Shown here one piece after another: positions 5,160 to 11,476 of a stretch of DNA of 11,476 nt. A program made the translations under genes and the position numbers. The notes under the pieces are model-generated. The model saw only the letters and a list, made by a program, of their open reading frames with translations. It searched no databases and was not told the DNA's origin. Source of the stretch: Candidatus Peregrinibacteria bacterium (lineage in GTDB: Bacteria > Patescibacteriota > Gracilibacteria > UBA1369 > UBA12463); the NCBI GenBank assembly GCA_016215735.1, contig JACRIA010000063.1, positions 1-11,476 of the forward strand. The letters run 5' to 3'. How positions within the stretch are numbered: the first letter of the stretch is position 1; each line of letters begins with the position of its first letter.

Positions 5160-5874
5160 TCGCTTTTGCTGTTATATATTTTAATCTGAAATCTCCGGCG
5201 TAAATCGGGATCATAACTGTGTTTTTTGCTGTCAACGCAAAAAGGATTTCTTTTTTCGCGATTCTTGTTTTTAAATCCCATAGAACATTTTTATCATTTA
5301 TGCGCGCTTCTATTAAATTTGAATTAACTATCGCTGTAATCGTAATCGGCGGAACAATGTAAATGTTGTTCACGAGAATACTGCTGCCGGCCGCGCTAAT
5401 TGGCGTTGCCGCGATGACACGCTGACCGTTTATGGCTATTGCTTCGGCTCTATTGGCCCACAATAAATTTACAACATCGCGCAAATCCGAAGCGCGGACG
5501 AGATTTTTGTCAGAAGGGGAGACTGTCTCGCGCGATACATTTGAAGAATCTTTAAGTATTATTTCAATACCTTCAGCCTGCATTTCTGTAAGGCCGATTT
5601 TTTTCTTGAGATTATCGAGATTCGCTAAACGCGCTTTGGATAAAATATTTTCGTTTTGTTTTTGCGTTTCTTCAATGTCTTTGTGCAGAGAGGCGATTTG
5701 GGCTTGATAGAGCGATTGTTCGTCTATGTAATCTTTTATGAGATTTTTGCGCGCTTCCATTACGTCGGACGGGAAAAGACTGCCGAGCGCTCCCGGCGTT
5801 CTAAAATGCGTTGTAATGAAAACGCCGATTAAAAGGCCTGTGATAAACAGCGCGATTGTTAAAAATTTGTTCAT
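5152..5874 (-). CDS. DUF881 family protein (first of a tandem pair)
   Basis: This 240-residue protein has an N-terminal membrane segment (4-20), a coiled coil (about 38-95) and a classic DUF881 core. The core contains MQAEGIEIILKDS (98-110), DLRDVVNLLWANRAEAIAING (130-150), then AGSSILVNNIYIVPPITITAIV (162-183). The coiled coil and core should face outward. A serine/threonine-rich insertion (111-123) separates the first two core motifs. It is a paralogue of the next gene, with which it overlaps by eight bases, and the pair probably forms one transcript. The start at 5874 lies nine bases after a perfect TATAAT, so the mRNA has little or no leader. Divergent murI, across an 85-base gap, suggests a loose cell-wall theme, but function is unknown. 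Confidence 0.8.
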   Translation of the reverse strand: MNKFLTIALFITGLLIGVFITTHFRTPGALGSLFPSDVMEARKNLIKDYIDEQSLYQAQIASLHKDIEETQKQNENILSKARLANLDNLKKKIGLTEMQAEGIEIILKDSSNVSRETVSPSDKNLVRASDLRDVVNLLWANRAEAIAINGQRVIAATPISAAGSSILVNNIYIVPPITITAIVNSNLIEARINDKNVLWDLKTRIAKKEILFALTAKNTVMIPIYAGDFRLKYITAKANE

Positions 5875-5883
5875 ACTGCCGAT

Positions 5884-5892
5884 ATTATAGCA
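5884..5892 (-). promoter_or_regulatory. Extended -10 promoter of the DUF881 pair
   Basis: The minus strand reads TGCTATAAT: a perfect -10 box with the extended TGn motif. Nine bases separate it from the ATG at 5874, leaving a leader of only about one to three bases. The usual -35 position is occupied by the C-rich strand of the GGGGACGGGGGT repeat and has no -35 match, as expected of an extended -10 promoter. Confidence 0.6.
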
Positions 5893-5898
5893 AATTTT

Positions 5899-5944
5899 GG
5901 GGACGGGGGTGGTTTTTTCAGCGGTGGATTTTACCCCCGTCCCT
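5899..5944. repeat. Inverted pair of GGGGACGGGGGT repeats in a divergent promoter region
   Basis: GGGGACGGGGGT (5899-5910) and ACCCCCGTCCCT (5933-5944) form an 11-base-pair inverted repeat around a 22-base centre. It fills the space between the -10 boxes of the DUF881 pair and murI. Same family as 3661-3692 and 4497-4527. Confidence 0.8.
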
Positions 5945-5947
5945 GTT

Positions 5948-5953
5948 TATAAT
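5948..5953 (+). promoter_or_regulatory. -10 box of the murI operon
   Basis: A perfect TATAAT ends six bases before the ATG at 5960, so the expected transcription start is the A of the start codon: a leaderless mRNA. The -35 region (TGGATT, 5925-5930, spacer 17) is weak. This placement supports starting MurI at 5960 rather than at the in-frame ATG at 5897, which would translate the repeat. Confidence 0.55.
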
Positions 5954-5959
5954 TGGGGT

Positions 5960-6769
5960 ATGATTGGAATTTTTGATTCAGGAGTCGGCGGCCTTACTGT
6001 GATGAAAGAAATCGTGAAACTTCTGCCTGAATATGATTATTTATATCTGGGAGATACAGCCCGCGTGCCGTATGGAAATCGTTCGGCTGAGACTGTGCGG
6101 CAATTTTCCGAAGAAGCTGTAAGATGGATGTTTGATCAGGGCGTAAAATTGATAATTATCGCCTGCAACACGGCTTCATCCTCAGCTCTTCGCTATTTGC
6201 AGGATAAATATTTGGTTGATAGGGGAGTAATGGACCGAAAAATTTTGGGCGTTATACGGCCGACTGTTGAAGAGGCAATTCGACTTGGATGTCAGCGCGT
6301 ATGTGTTGTCGGAACAGCTGGAACTGTCCGCGCTGGCGCGTATGAAAAAGAATTTGAAAAACTTGGAAGCAAGGCAAAGGTTTATTCTTATGCGTGTCCA
6401 TTGCTTGTGCCTTTAATTGAAGAAAATTGGCACAATAAGCCGGAGGCGCGAATGATTTTGAAAAAATATCTGCGGCCTGTGAAAAGCTGTAATCCAGAAG
6501 CGCTTATACTCGGCTGTACGCATTATCCATTGATGATGCGTGATTTTAAGCGCTTGATGGGAAAACGGGTGAAAATTATTTCTTCGGCTGAAGAAACCGC
6601 GAAAAAACTGGTTGATTATTTAAAAAGACATTCAGAAATTGAAAAATTGCTCAGAAAAGAGAGGCGCAGGCTGTTTTACGCGACTGACGATTCTCCTGGA
6701 TTCAAAAGTTTCGCTGAAAGAGTTATCGGAAAAATTGGTAAAATAAATCTCGCGGAAATCGGCAAGTAA
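5960..6769 (+). CDS. murI: Glutamate racemase
   Basis: Converts L-glutamate to D-glutamate for peptidoglycan stem peptides, in the cytoplasm and without cofactor. The 269 residues are the normal family length. The N-terminal IGIFDSGVGGLTV holds the D6-S7 substrate/acid-base pair. LIIIACNTASS contains the first catalytic cysteine (C69) and LILGCTHYPLM the second (C186) with H188. YLGDTARVPYGNRS (29-42) is the family's conserved loop. All key residues are present, so it should be active. The start at 5960 places MIGIFDSG at the canonical N-terminus. The next gene begins one base after its stop codon, implying an operon. The presence of this gene suggests the cell makes, or at least modifies, its own peptidoglycan. 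Confidence 0.95.
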   Translation: MIGIFDSGVGGLTVMKEIVKLLPEYDYLYLGDTARVPYGNRSAETVRQFSEEAVRWMFDQGVKLIIIACNTASSSALRYLQDKYLVDRGVMDRKILGVIRPTVEEAIRLGCQRVCVVGTAGTVRAGAYEKEFEKLGSKAKVYSYACPLLVPLIEENWHNKPEARMILKKYLRPVKSCNPEALILGCTHYPLMMRDFKRLMGKRVKIISSAEETAKKLVDYLKRHSEIEKLLRKERRRLFYATDDSPGFKSFAERVIGKIGKINLAEIGK

Positions 6770-6770
6770 T

Positions 6771-7925
6771 ATGAAAAAAAATGTTATTTTTATAATCGCG
6801 GCTGCTGTTTTGATTATCGGATCTTTTTATTTTAATGATTTGTTTGCGGCAGCATTTGGATGGCTGCACAATAACACAATGTGGTTTGAAAACGCTGTGA
6901 TTTTTTATACGGGCATTGGAATGTTTGTATTTTGCGGAGCGATTGCGGCGATTTTGGCATGGCGCAAAAAATATAGCGTTCTTGTTCTCGCGACTATCGC
7001 ATTTTTGGCTGCGTTTTCAATCGGACACACACTCAAGCCGTTTTTCCACGTGAACAGACCTGAAGCTCCAGTGTATAAATATATTTTCGGCGGCGGCTAT
7101 TCTTTTCCGAGCATTCACGCTATGGTTTTTGTTGCGATTTTGCCTTTCATAAACCGTATTTTTAAAAATAATTTTTGGCGCGTTATTTTGGCAGCGTTAA
7201 TTATTATTATGATTTTGACGCGGCTTTATCTCGGCGTGCACCGTTTAAGTGACACTGTTTTTGGTATAATTCTCGGAGCGTTGATAGGTATTTATGTGAT
7301 CGCGCTAGAGCATGGACGCCAAATTTCTGAAAAAATTATCGAAAAAATTAAAAGTGAATTGGAAGTGAGGCGTCAATTGCTTCATCTTGCTGTCGGGATA
7401 GTGATTGCCAGTTTTGTTTATTACAATTTTTTGAATATCTGGCTGTTTTTGGCGGCAATCGCGATCGGAGGCGCAATGTCTTTTATTTTGAAATATAAAA
7501 AAATTCCGATTGTGAGCCACATGCAAAAATATTTTGAGCGCGAGCATGATATTAAGCGATTTCCGGGGAAAGGCTTGATTTATATGGTCGCAGGAAGTGC
7601 TCTTTCTTATGCGGTTTTCGGCAAAGAAATTGCTGTTGCTTCGATTTTGATTTTGGCGTTCGGCGATTCCCTTACGCATATTATTGGAAAATATTTTGGC
7701 AGTATTCGCTCTCCGTTTGATGAGACGAAACATGTTGAAGGAACTGTTATCGCGTTTTTTATCACAGCGCTTGTTGTAATGAAATTCGCAAGTTTTAATC
7801 AGGTTGTTGTCGGTACGTTAATCGCGATGGCTGTTGAAATGGTGCCAATAAAAATATGGAAAATCCGAATTGATGATAATTTAATTATTCCTGTTTTGGC
7901 AGGAGCGGTGATGACCCTGTTTTAA
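6771..7925 (+). CDS. Fusion of PAP2 phosphatase and polyprenol/diacylglycerol-kinase-like domain
   Basis: 384 residues, almost entirely membrane-embedded. The N-terminal half (1-180) is a PAP2 phosphatase with all three signature motifs: K89-x6-R96-P97 (KPFFHVNRP), PSIH (113-116, for PSGH) and TRLYLGVHRLSD (150-161) with the catalytic H157 and D161. Family members dephosphorylate lipid phosphates, including undecaprenyl diphosphate. The C-terminal half (about 195-384) resembles the CTP-dependent dolichol/phytol/diacylglycerol kinase (SEC59-type) family: VRRQLLHLAVG (199-209), AFGDSLTHIIGKYFG (296-310), KHVEGTVIAFF (320-330), VEMVP (355-359) and DDNLIIPVLAG (368-378). One protein might thus remove and add phosphate on polyprenols, recycling or balancing the carrier lipid; substrates are inferred. 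It follows murI by one base with no SD, so it is probably co-translated. Confidence 0.8.
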   Translation: MKKNVIFIIAAAVLIIGSFYFNDLFAAAFGWLHNNTMWFENAVIFYTGIGMFVFCGAIAAILAWRKKYSVLVLATIAFLAAFSIGHTLKPFFHVNRPEAPVYKYIFGGGYSFPSIHAMVFVAILPFINRIFKNNFWRVILAALIIIMILTRLYLGVHRLSDTVFGIILGALIGIYVIALEHGRQISEKIIEKIKSELEVRRQLLHLAVGIVIASFVYYNFLNIWLFLAAIAIGGAMSFILKYKKIPIVSHMQKYFEREHDIKRFPGKGLIYMVAGSALSYAVFGKEIAVASILILAFGDSLTHIIGKYFGSIRSPFDETKHVEGTVIAFFITALVVMKFASFNQVVVGTLIAMAVEMVPIKIWKIRIDDNLIIPVLAGAVMTLF

Positions 7926-8022
7926 TTTTAAAAGTTAAAAATTAAACACTAAAATAAATGATAAATTTTAAATTTTATCATTTATAATTTACTTTAACCT
8001 TTATACTTTAACTTTTAAAATT
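7924..8022. terminator. AT-rich nested inverted repeat between convergent genes: probable bidirectional terminator
   Basis: An outer 16-base perfect inverted repeat (AATTTTAAAAGTTAAA, 7924-7939, against 8007-8022) encloses an inner 10-base-pair hairpin (AAATGATAAA, 7956-7965, against TTTATCATTT, 7974-7983). It fills the 108-base gap between the ends of the PAP2-kinase gene and guaA. The T/A-runs on both strands suit termination in either direction, though the stems lack the GC content of a classic terminator. Confidence 0.5.
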
Positions 8023-8033
8023 TAGCTTGCCGC

Positions 8034-9899
8034 TCATTCCCATTCAATAGTCGCGGGCGGCTTATTTGTGATGTCATAAAAAACCGCGCTGATTTCTGGA
8101 ATCTCCATGAGACTTTCCGCGAGTTTTCCAAGAAGATCAAAATCCATTTGATAAAAACTTGCTGTCATTGCTTCTTCGGAACACACAGGCCTTATAACTA
8201 TTGAAAATTTGTCGGAGGAATTTACGCTGATTGGTGTTAAAACAACCGGAAACTGCCAAATATCAAAAACCATTAAATTCTTTTTGATAAAATCATTTAC
8301 TACTGCATCGGCATTTTTCAGAATCGCGATTGTTTTTTCATTTAAACTCGTTGGGTTGAGTTTTACGCTTTTTATATAAGCAGGCTTCGCGACATAAACA
8401 ACTCTATTTATATCGCCAAATTTGTTTGTAATTTTTGTGCTGATTTCAGCAAGCGTCCTCCAATCGCCTTTGCCCAAAATCGCGATCGGGTGTTTGTATG
8501 TTCTGCTGTCACCCTGCACGCCAACGCTTTGAATTGCCAGAATTTTTCCGTCAAATCCATACAGGCCGAGCAGTTTATTTATTTTTTTCTCAAGACTAGC
8601 GCTATTTTTTGGATACGATGGTTTTTTGGCACATATGCATCTAACCGCTAAGCCTGGCCCTGGAAACGGATGCCGCCAGATTATTTCACGCGGAATCCCT
8701 AATTTTTCTCCGAGCCACCGCACTTCGTCTTTGTATAAATCTTTCAGCGGCTCAATGATAAGATTTTTTTTGATTAATTCTTCGATTACAGGGACTCTGT
8801 TGTGGTGCGTTTTTATTTTCGCGGCGTGGCGCGTGCCGCCGGTTTCGATTGTGTCGGGGTAAATCGTACCTTGCCCGAGCATCCAGTGAGACGCATTGAG
8901 TTTTAATTTTTTAACAACTTTTTTTTGAATTTCGATAAATAAATCTCCGATGATTCTGCGTTTTATTTCTGGATCCGTGACGTTTTTTAAAGCGCTGAAA
9001 AATTCTTTTGAAGCATCGTAGCACATTATGTTTTTTGGATTGGAGTCCGCCTCAGGCGGACGGCGTGTCATATGCGCCTGTGTCCGCCTCAGGCGGACGG
9101 CGTGGCCCAGATTTTTAAACATATTCATCACGTTTTCCCTTTCATTAAGCCTCAAAAAGCCTGTATCAACAAAAAGTCCGAATAATCTGCGGCTGCCTAA
9201 TATTTTTTTCAATAATGTGAAGCCGACTGTTGAATCAACGCCTCCTGAAACCATCATAAAAACTTTTTTGCTGCCGACTTGGCGCCGCACTTTGTTTTTT
9301 ATTTCTTTGATAAATTTCGCGATGCTCCATGTGCGCCGGACTTTGCAGATTTTTAGAAAATTATCGAGTATGCGCATGCCTGATTTTGTGTGCGTTACTT
9401 CTGCGTGGAATTGAACGCTAAAAAGTTTCTTTTTCGGATTTTCGATTGCTGCGAATTTACAGTTTGGAGTAGATGCTGAGGCCTCAAAACCCTGCGGAAG
9501 AGCTGTTATTTCATCGCCGTGGCTCATCCAAACTGTTTCGTGCCGTGATAAGCCGTCCAGAATTTTTGAATGCTTTTTTATTTCTAATTTTGTATCTCCG
9601 TATTCTTTGGTAACTGCCGGCTCAACTGTTCCGCCCAATGAATAAGCCATTAATTGATGACCGTAGCAAATCCCAAGAACAGGTATTTTTAAAGCAAAAA
9701 CCTCGCGGTCTATTGTAGGCGCGAATTCGCTGTAAACGCTTTGGGGGCCGCCTGAAAGAATAATTCCTTTGTATTGCTTAAAAACATCACCTAAAATTTC
9801 CGGGCTCAATACCTCGCAAAACATTTTCAATCTTCTTATCCGATTAGCAATTAGGTGGGCATACTGCCCTCCGAAATCTACGACAGCGATCTTATCCAT
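8034..9899 (-). CDS. guaA: GMP synthase (glutamine-hydrolysing), long form with repeat-encoded insertion
   Basis: Makes GMP from XMP, ATP and glutamine, the last step of guanine nucleotide synthesis. The class I glutamine amidotransferase domain (about 1-190) has C78 in GICYGHQLM and the H165/E167 pair in QFHAEVTH. The ATP pyrophosphatase domain (about 195-410) has the P-loop SGGVDST (218-224) and the conserved GQGTIYPDTIET and HPFPGPGL. The dimerisation domain (411-621) ends in the canonical KPPATIEWE. At 621 residues it exceeds the usual 510-525. Part of the excess is an enlarged dimerisation domain (VGVQGDSRTY, NRVVYVAKP, VVLTPISV, IVIRP) like that of human GMPS. The rest is about 23 residues (266-288) encoded by two palindromic repeats. 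The start at 9899 lies four bases after the stop of the upstream membrane-protein gene. Confidence 0.95.
   Translation of the reverse strand: MDKIAVVDFGGQYAHLIANRIRRLKMFCEVLSPEILGDVFKQYKGIILSGGPQSVYSEFAPTIDREVFALKIPVLGICYGHQLMAYSLGGTVEPAVTKEYGDTKLEIKKHSKILDGLSRHETVWMSHGDEITALPQGFEASASTPNCKFAAIENPKKKLFSVQFHAEVTHTKSGMRILDNFLKICKVRRTWSIAKFIKEIKNKVRRQVGSKKVFMMVSGGVDSTVGFTLLKKILGSRRLFGLFVDTGFLRLNERENVMNMFKNLGHAVRLRRTQAHMTRRPPEADSNPKNIMCYDASKEFFSALKNVTDPEIKRRIIGDLFIEIQKKVVKKLKLNASHWMLGQGTIYPDTIETGGTRHAAKIKTHHNRVPVIEELIKKNLIIEPLKDLYKDEVRWLGEKLGIPREIIWRHPFPGPGLAVRCICAKKPSYPKNSASLEKKINKLLGLYGFDGKILAIQSVGVQGDSRTYKHPIAILGKGDWRTLAEISTKITNKFGDINRVVYVAKPAYIKSVKLNPTSLNEKTIAILKNADAVVNDFIKKNLMVFDIWQFPVVLTPISVNSSDKFSIVIRPVCSEEAMTASFYQMDFDLLGKLAESLMEIPEISAVFYDITNKPPATIEWE
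9045..9104 (-). repeat. Two palindromic repeat copies inserted in frame in guaA
   Basis: A 23-base unit occurs at 9045-9067 and 9082-9104, 37 bases apart. Its core is the palindrome GTCCGCCTCAGGCGGAC (9045-9061 and 9082-9098). Because 37 is not a multiple of three, the copies are read in different frames: HAVRLRRT for the upstream copy (residues 266-273) and TRRPPEADS for the other (278-286). The reading frame is kept. A related palindrome lies at 1398-1414. Confidence 0.9.
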
Positions 9900-9903
9900 A
9901 GCC

Positions 9904-11217
9904 CTATTTTACCTGAACCAAAATCTTATCTCTATATAAATACGCGAAAATTATTATCAGCCAAACCGTATACGCGATTTCCTGTTTCCAATAATACGAA
10001 TCAGCAAGGCCGTGGATCATTATCGCGGCGAGAACGAAAATCGCCGGTAAAGCAGGGGAGAATTTGCTGCGCCAAAATGCGCCTGCTATTAAAATCAGCA
10101 TTGCGGCGAAGCCAGGCAAACCGAGCGCTAGCCAAAAACTTATGAAGAAATTGTGGCTGTGCGGAGGAATTGTGAGTTCGTTAAATTCATGGCCGAGAAT
10201 GGCTGCGTTCTGCGCAAAATAGCTTTGATACTGATTTAATCCCACGCCCATAAATGGATGGTCTTTAATAATTTGCAAATTCATTTTCCAAATATCTTTA
10301 CGCGCTTCAACTGATGTTTCGTATCTGTATTCTTTAGTGCCTGTCATAATGCGGTATTTCATGGAATTTTTTTGGACTTCGTAAATTACAGAACTGATTA
10401 GCGCGAGTATAAGAAGCGCGATTGCAAAATGTTTGAATTGAAGCGCTCTGAATAAATAAAGCGCGATTGCAATAAAAATCGCTCCGTATGCGGCGTAGGA
10501 TTGGACAAAATAAATTGTTATTGCTGAAAATGCCAGTGCGGCGCTGAAAATATAAAATTCAGCGCTGAATTTGCGGGCTTTAATTGCGTTCACAACTTTT
10601 ACAAAAGAAATCATCAGGCCAGGTGTTACAAAAAACGCTACCCAATTCGCGCTTTCCCATTTTAATGTGACGAAATCAATGTACGGCCACACAAGACGTG
10701 CCATAAAATCTTGATTCACGCCCGGAAAAATATTGAAAAAATACTGCGCTAACGCCGCGGCGCAGAAAATTATTATCATTAAAATATAACTGATCAGCAA
10801 ACGGTTGATTGTTTTTTGGTCAAGCGTTTTGTAAATCAATAAAACGTAAATAATTGGGTACAGAAGCATTGTTCTGAAATATTCAGCTTTTGTTGTTAAA
10901 ATTGGTTCGTATGTTTTTTGGAAGAAAATTTCAAGGATGCCGGCGATAAAAATCAGGGCAATCGCAATCAGCAGTTCTAGCGGGATTTTGCGTGAAGCTG
11001 GCTTGAGCTGGCCAGAAACGCATATCGCGATAAAAATTATTATTAAAAGTCCGACAAAAATATCTGTGACAGAGCAGAAATCAAAAAAATATTTTCCGCG
11101 AAAATATTCCTGATACGGCAGAAATTTCTGGAAATGCACTTGAAGCATTCCGGCAAAAATCATGAACGGACTAATAATAAAGAGCGCGTTATATAATTTT
11201 AGAAGATAATTTTTCAT
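9904..11217 (-). CDS. O-antigen ligase family (Wzy_C/WaaL-like) membrane protein
   Basis: A 437-residue polytopic membrane protein with about ten to twelve hydrophobic helices. The large extracytoplasmic loop shows the family signature: ARKDIWKMNLQIIKDHPFMGVGLNQY (305-330), with the conserved Arg and the HPxxGxGxxxY motif, then PPHSHNFF (351-358), the conserved histidine/asparagine motif. These enzymes transfer or polymerise glycans carried on undecaprenyl diphosphate at the outer face of the membrane; some family members instead glycosylate proteins. Substrate cannot be told from sequence. It starts 22 bases after lysS and ends four bases before guaA, so it appears embedded in a housekeeping operon. 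No SD sequence is visible before the ATG at 11217. Confidence 0.8.
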   Translation of the reverse strand: MKNYLLKLYNALFIISPFMIFAGMLQVHFQKFLPYQEYFRGKYFFDFCSVTDIFVGLLIIIFIAICVSGQLKPASRKIPLELLIAIALIFIAGILEIFFQKTYEPILTTKAEYFRTMLLYPIIYVLLIYKTLDQKTINRLLISYILMIIIFCAAALAQYFFNIFPGVNQDFMARLVWPYIDFVTLKWESANWVAFFVTPGLMISFVKVVNAIKARKFSAEFYIFSAALAFSAITIYFVQSYAAYGAIFIAIALYLFRALQFKHFAIALLILALISSVIYEVQKNSMKYRIMTGTKEYRYETSVEARKDIWKMNLQIIKDHPFMGVGLNQYQSYFAQNAAILGHEFNELTIPPHSHNFFISFWLALGLPGFAAMLILIAGAFWRSKFSPALPAIFVLAAIMIHGLADSYYWKQEIAYTVWLIIIFAYLYRDKILVQVK

Positions 11218-11239
11218 TTTGTAAATAGAGAACCGACAC

Positions 11240-11476
11240 CTATTCTAAAGGCTTCATAAGCGGGAACAGAATGACGTCTTTTATATTTTCCTGGCTTGTT
11301 AAGAGCGCTATCAATCTATCAATGCCCATGCCCCAGCCGGAAATCGGCGGCATGCCGTGCTCCATTGCGAGAAGGTAATCTTCATCCATTTCCATTGCTT
11401 CTGTATCGCCTTTTTTCTTTAATTTTGCTTGTTCTTCGAGGCGAGTTCGCTGATCAATCGGATCAACTAATTCCGA
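11240..11476 (-). CDS. lysS: Lysyl-tRNA synthetase, class II, C-terminal fragment (cut by the window edge)
   Basis: Only the last 78 residues are present; the gene continues beyond 11476. They begin SELVDPIDQRTRLEEQ, the LysRS-specific stretch after motif 2, continue with GDTEAMEMDEDYLLAMEHGMPP, and hold class II motif 3 as GWGMGIDRLIALL, whose arginine binds ATP. The protein ends DVILFPLMKPLE and then TAG. It charges tRNA-Lys with lysine in the cytoplasm. DPIDQR and GDTEAM separate it from AspRS and AsnRS. It is the first visible gene of the lysS, ligase-like, guaA run on this strand. Confidence 0.93.
   Translation of the reverse strand, partial: SELVDPIDQRTRLEEQAKLKKKGDTEAMEMDEDYLLAMEHGMPPISGWGMGIDRLIALLTSQENIKDVILFPLMKPLE

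Noticed and set aside
5897..5959. Upstream in-frame ATG extending MurI by 21 residues
   Set aside because: The extension translates the G-rich inverted repeat and the -10 box; the family N-terminus fits the ATG at 5960.
9028..9414. Plus-strand open frame of 128 codons over guaA
   Set aside because: Antisense shadow of the well-conserved ATP pyrophosphatase domain of GuaA.

Overview
The window looks like chromosomal DNA of an uncultivated bacterium of the Candidate Phyla Radiation (Patescibacteria, probably a Parcubacteria-type lineage with a fairly rich gene set). The hints are the AT-rich, tightly packed genes with almost no Shine-Dalgarno sequences, a decayed NYN-domain gene and a small membrane-anchored helix-turn-helix protein of types I associate with this radiation, and a LysRS tail ending FPLMKPLE. 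The lineage is inference from gene style; no marker phylogeny was possible.

Layout. Bases 1-14 are the 3' end of a tRNA, probably tRNA-Pro with encoded CCA. Bases 15-430 hold no intact gene: a GC-rich repeat, a promoter-like site followed by an RNA-hairpin region, and a truncated, frameshifted NYN-domain remnant on the minus strand. A minus-strand pair follows: a secreted seven-repeat FG-GAP propeller protein with C-terminal SLH-like repeats (1467-3620) and, downstream of it, a GH18-like TIM-barrel protein (426-1391). Next is an unusual island (about 3661-4527): a plus-strand gene for an HTH protein with a coiled coil and a C-terminal membrane anchor. Eighteen copies of the hexamer TAGACA/TGTCTA lie in and around it, and the island is bracketed by inverted G-rich repeats (GGGGACGGGGGT). 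Two tandem minus-strand DUF881 proteins (4536-5874) are transcribed divergently from a plus-strand pair made of murI (glutamate racemase) and a PAP2 phosphatase fused to a polyprenol/diacylglycerol-kinase-like domain (5960-7925). A long AT-rich inverted repeat separates these from a convergent minus-strand cluster: lysS (partial, 11240-11476), an O-antigen-ligase-family protein (9904-11217) and guaA (8034-9899).

How the genes fit together. Much of the window concerns the cell envelope. MurI supplies D-glutamate for peptidoglycan, and the PAP2-kinase fusion could recycle the undecaprenyl carrier. The O-antigen-ligase-like protein would transfer or polymerise lipid-linked glycans, and the FG-GAP/SLH and GH18-like proteins would act at the surface. 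GuaA and LysRS are housekeeping enzymes.

The most unusual signals are the TAGACA operator-like cluster around and inside the membrane-tethered HTH gene, short palindromes that add about 23 residues in frame inside GuaA, and mobile-looking G-rich repeats in regulatory regions. Three promoters also sit so close to their start codons that the mRNAs should be leaderless or nearly so.
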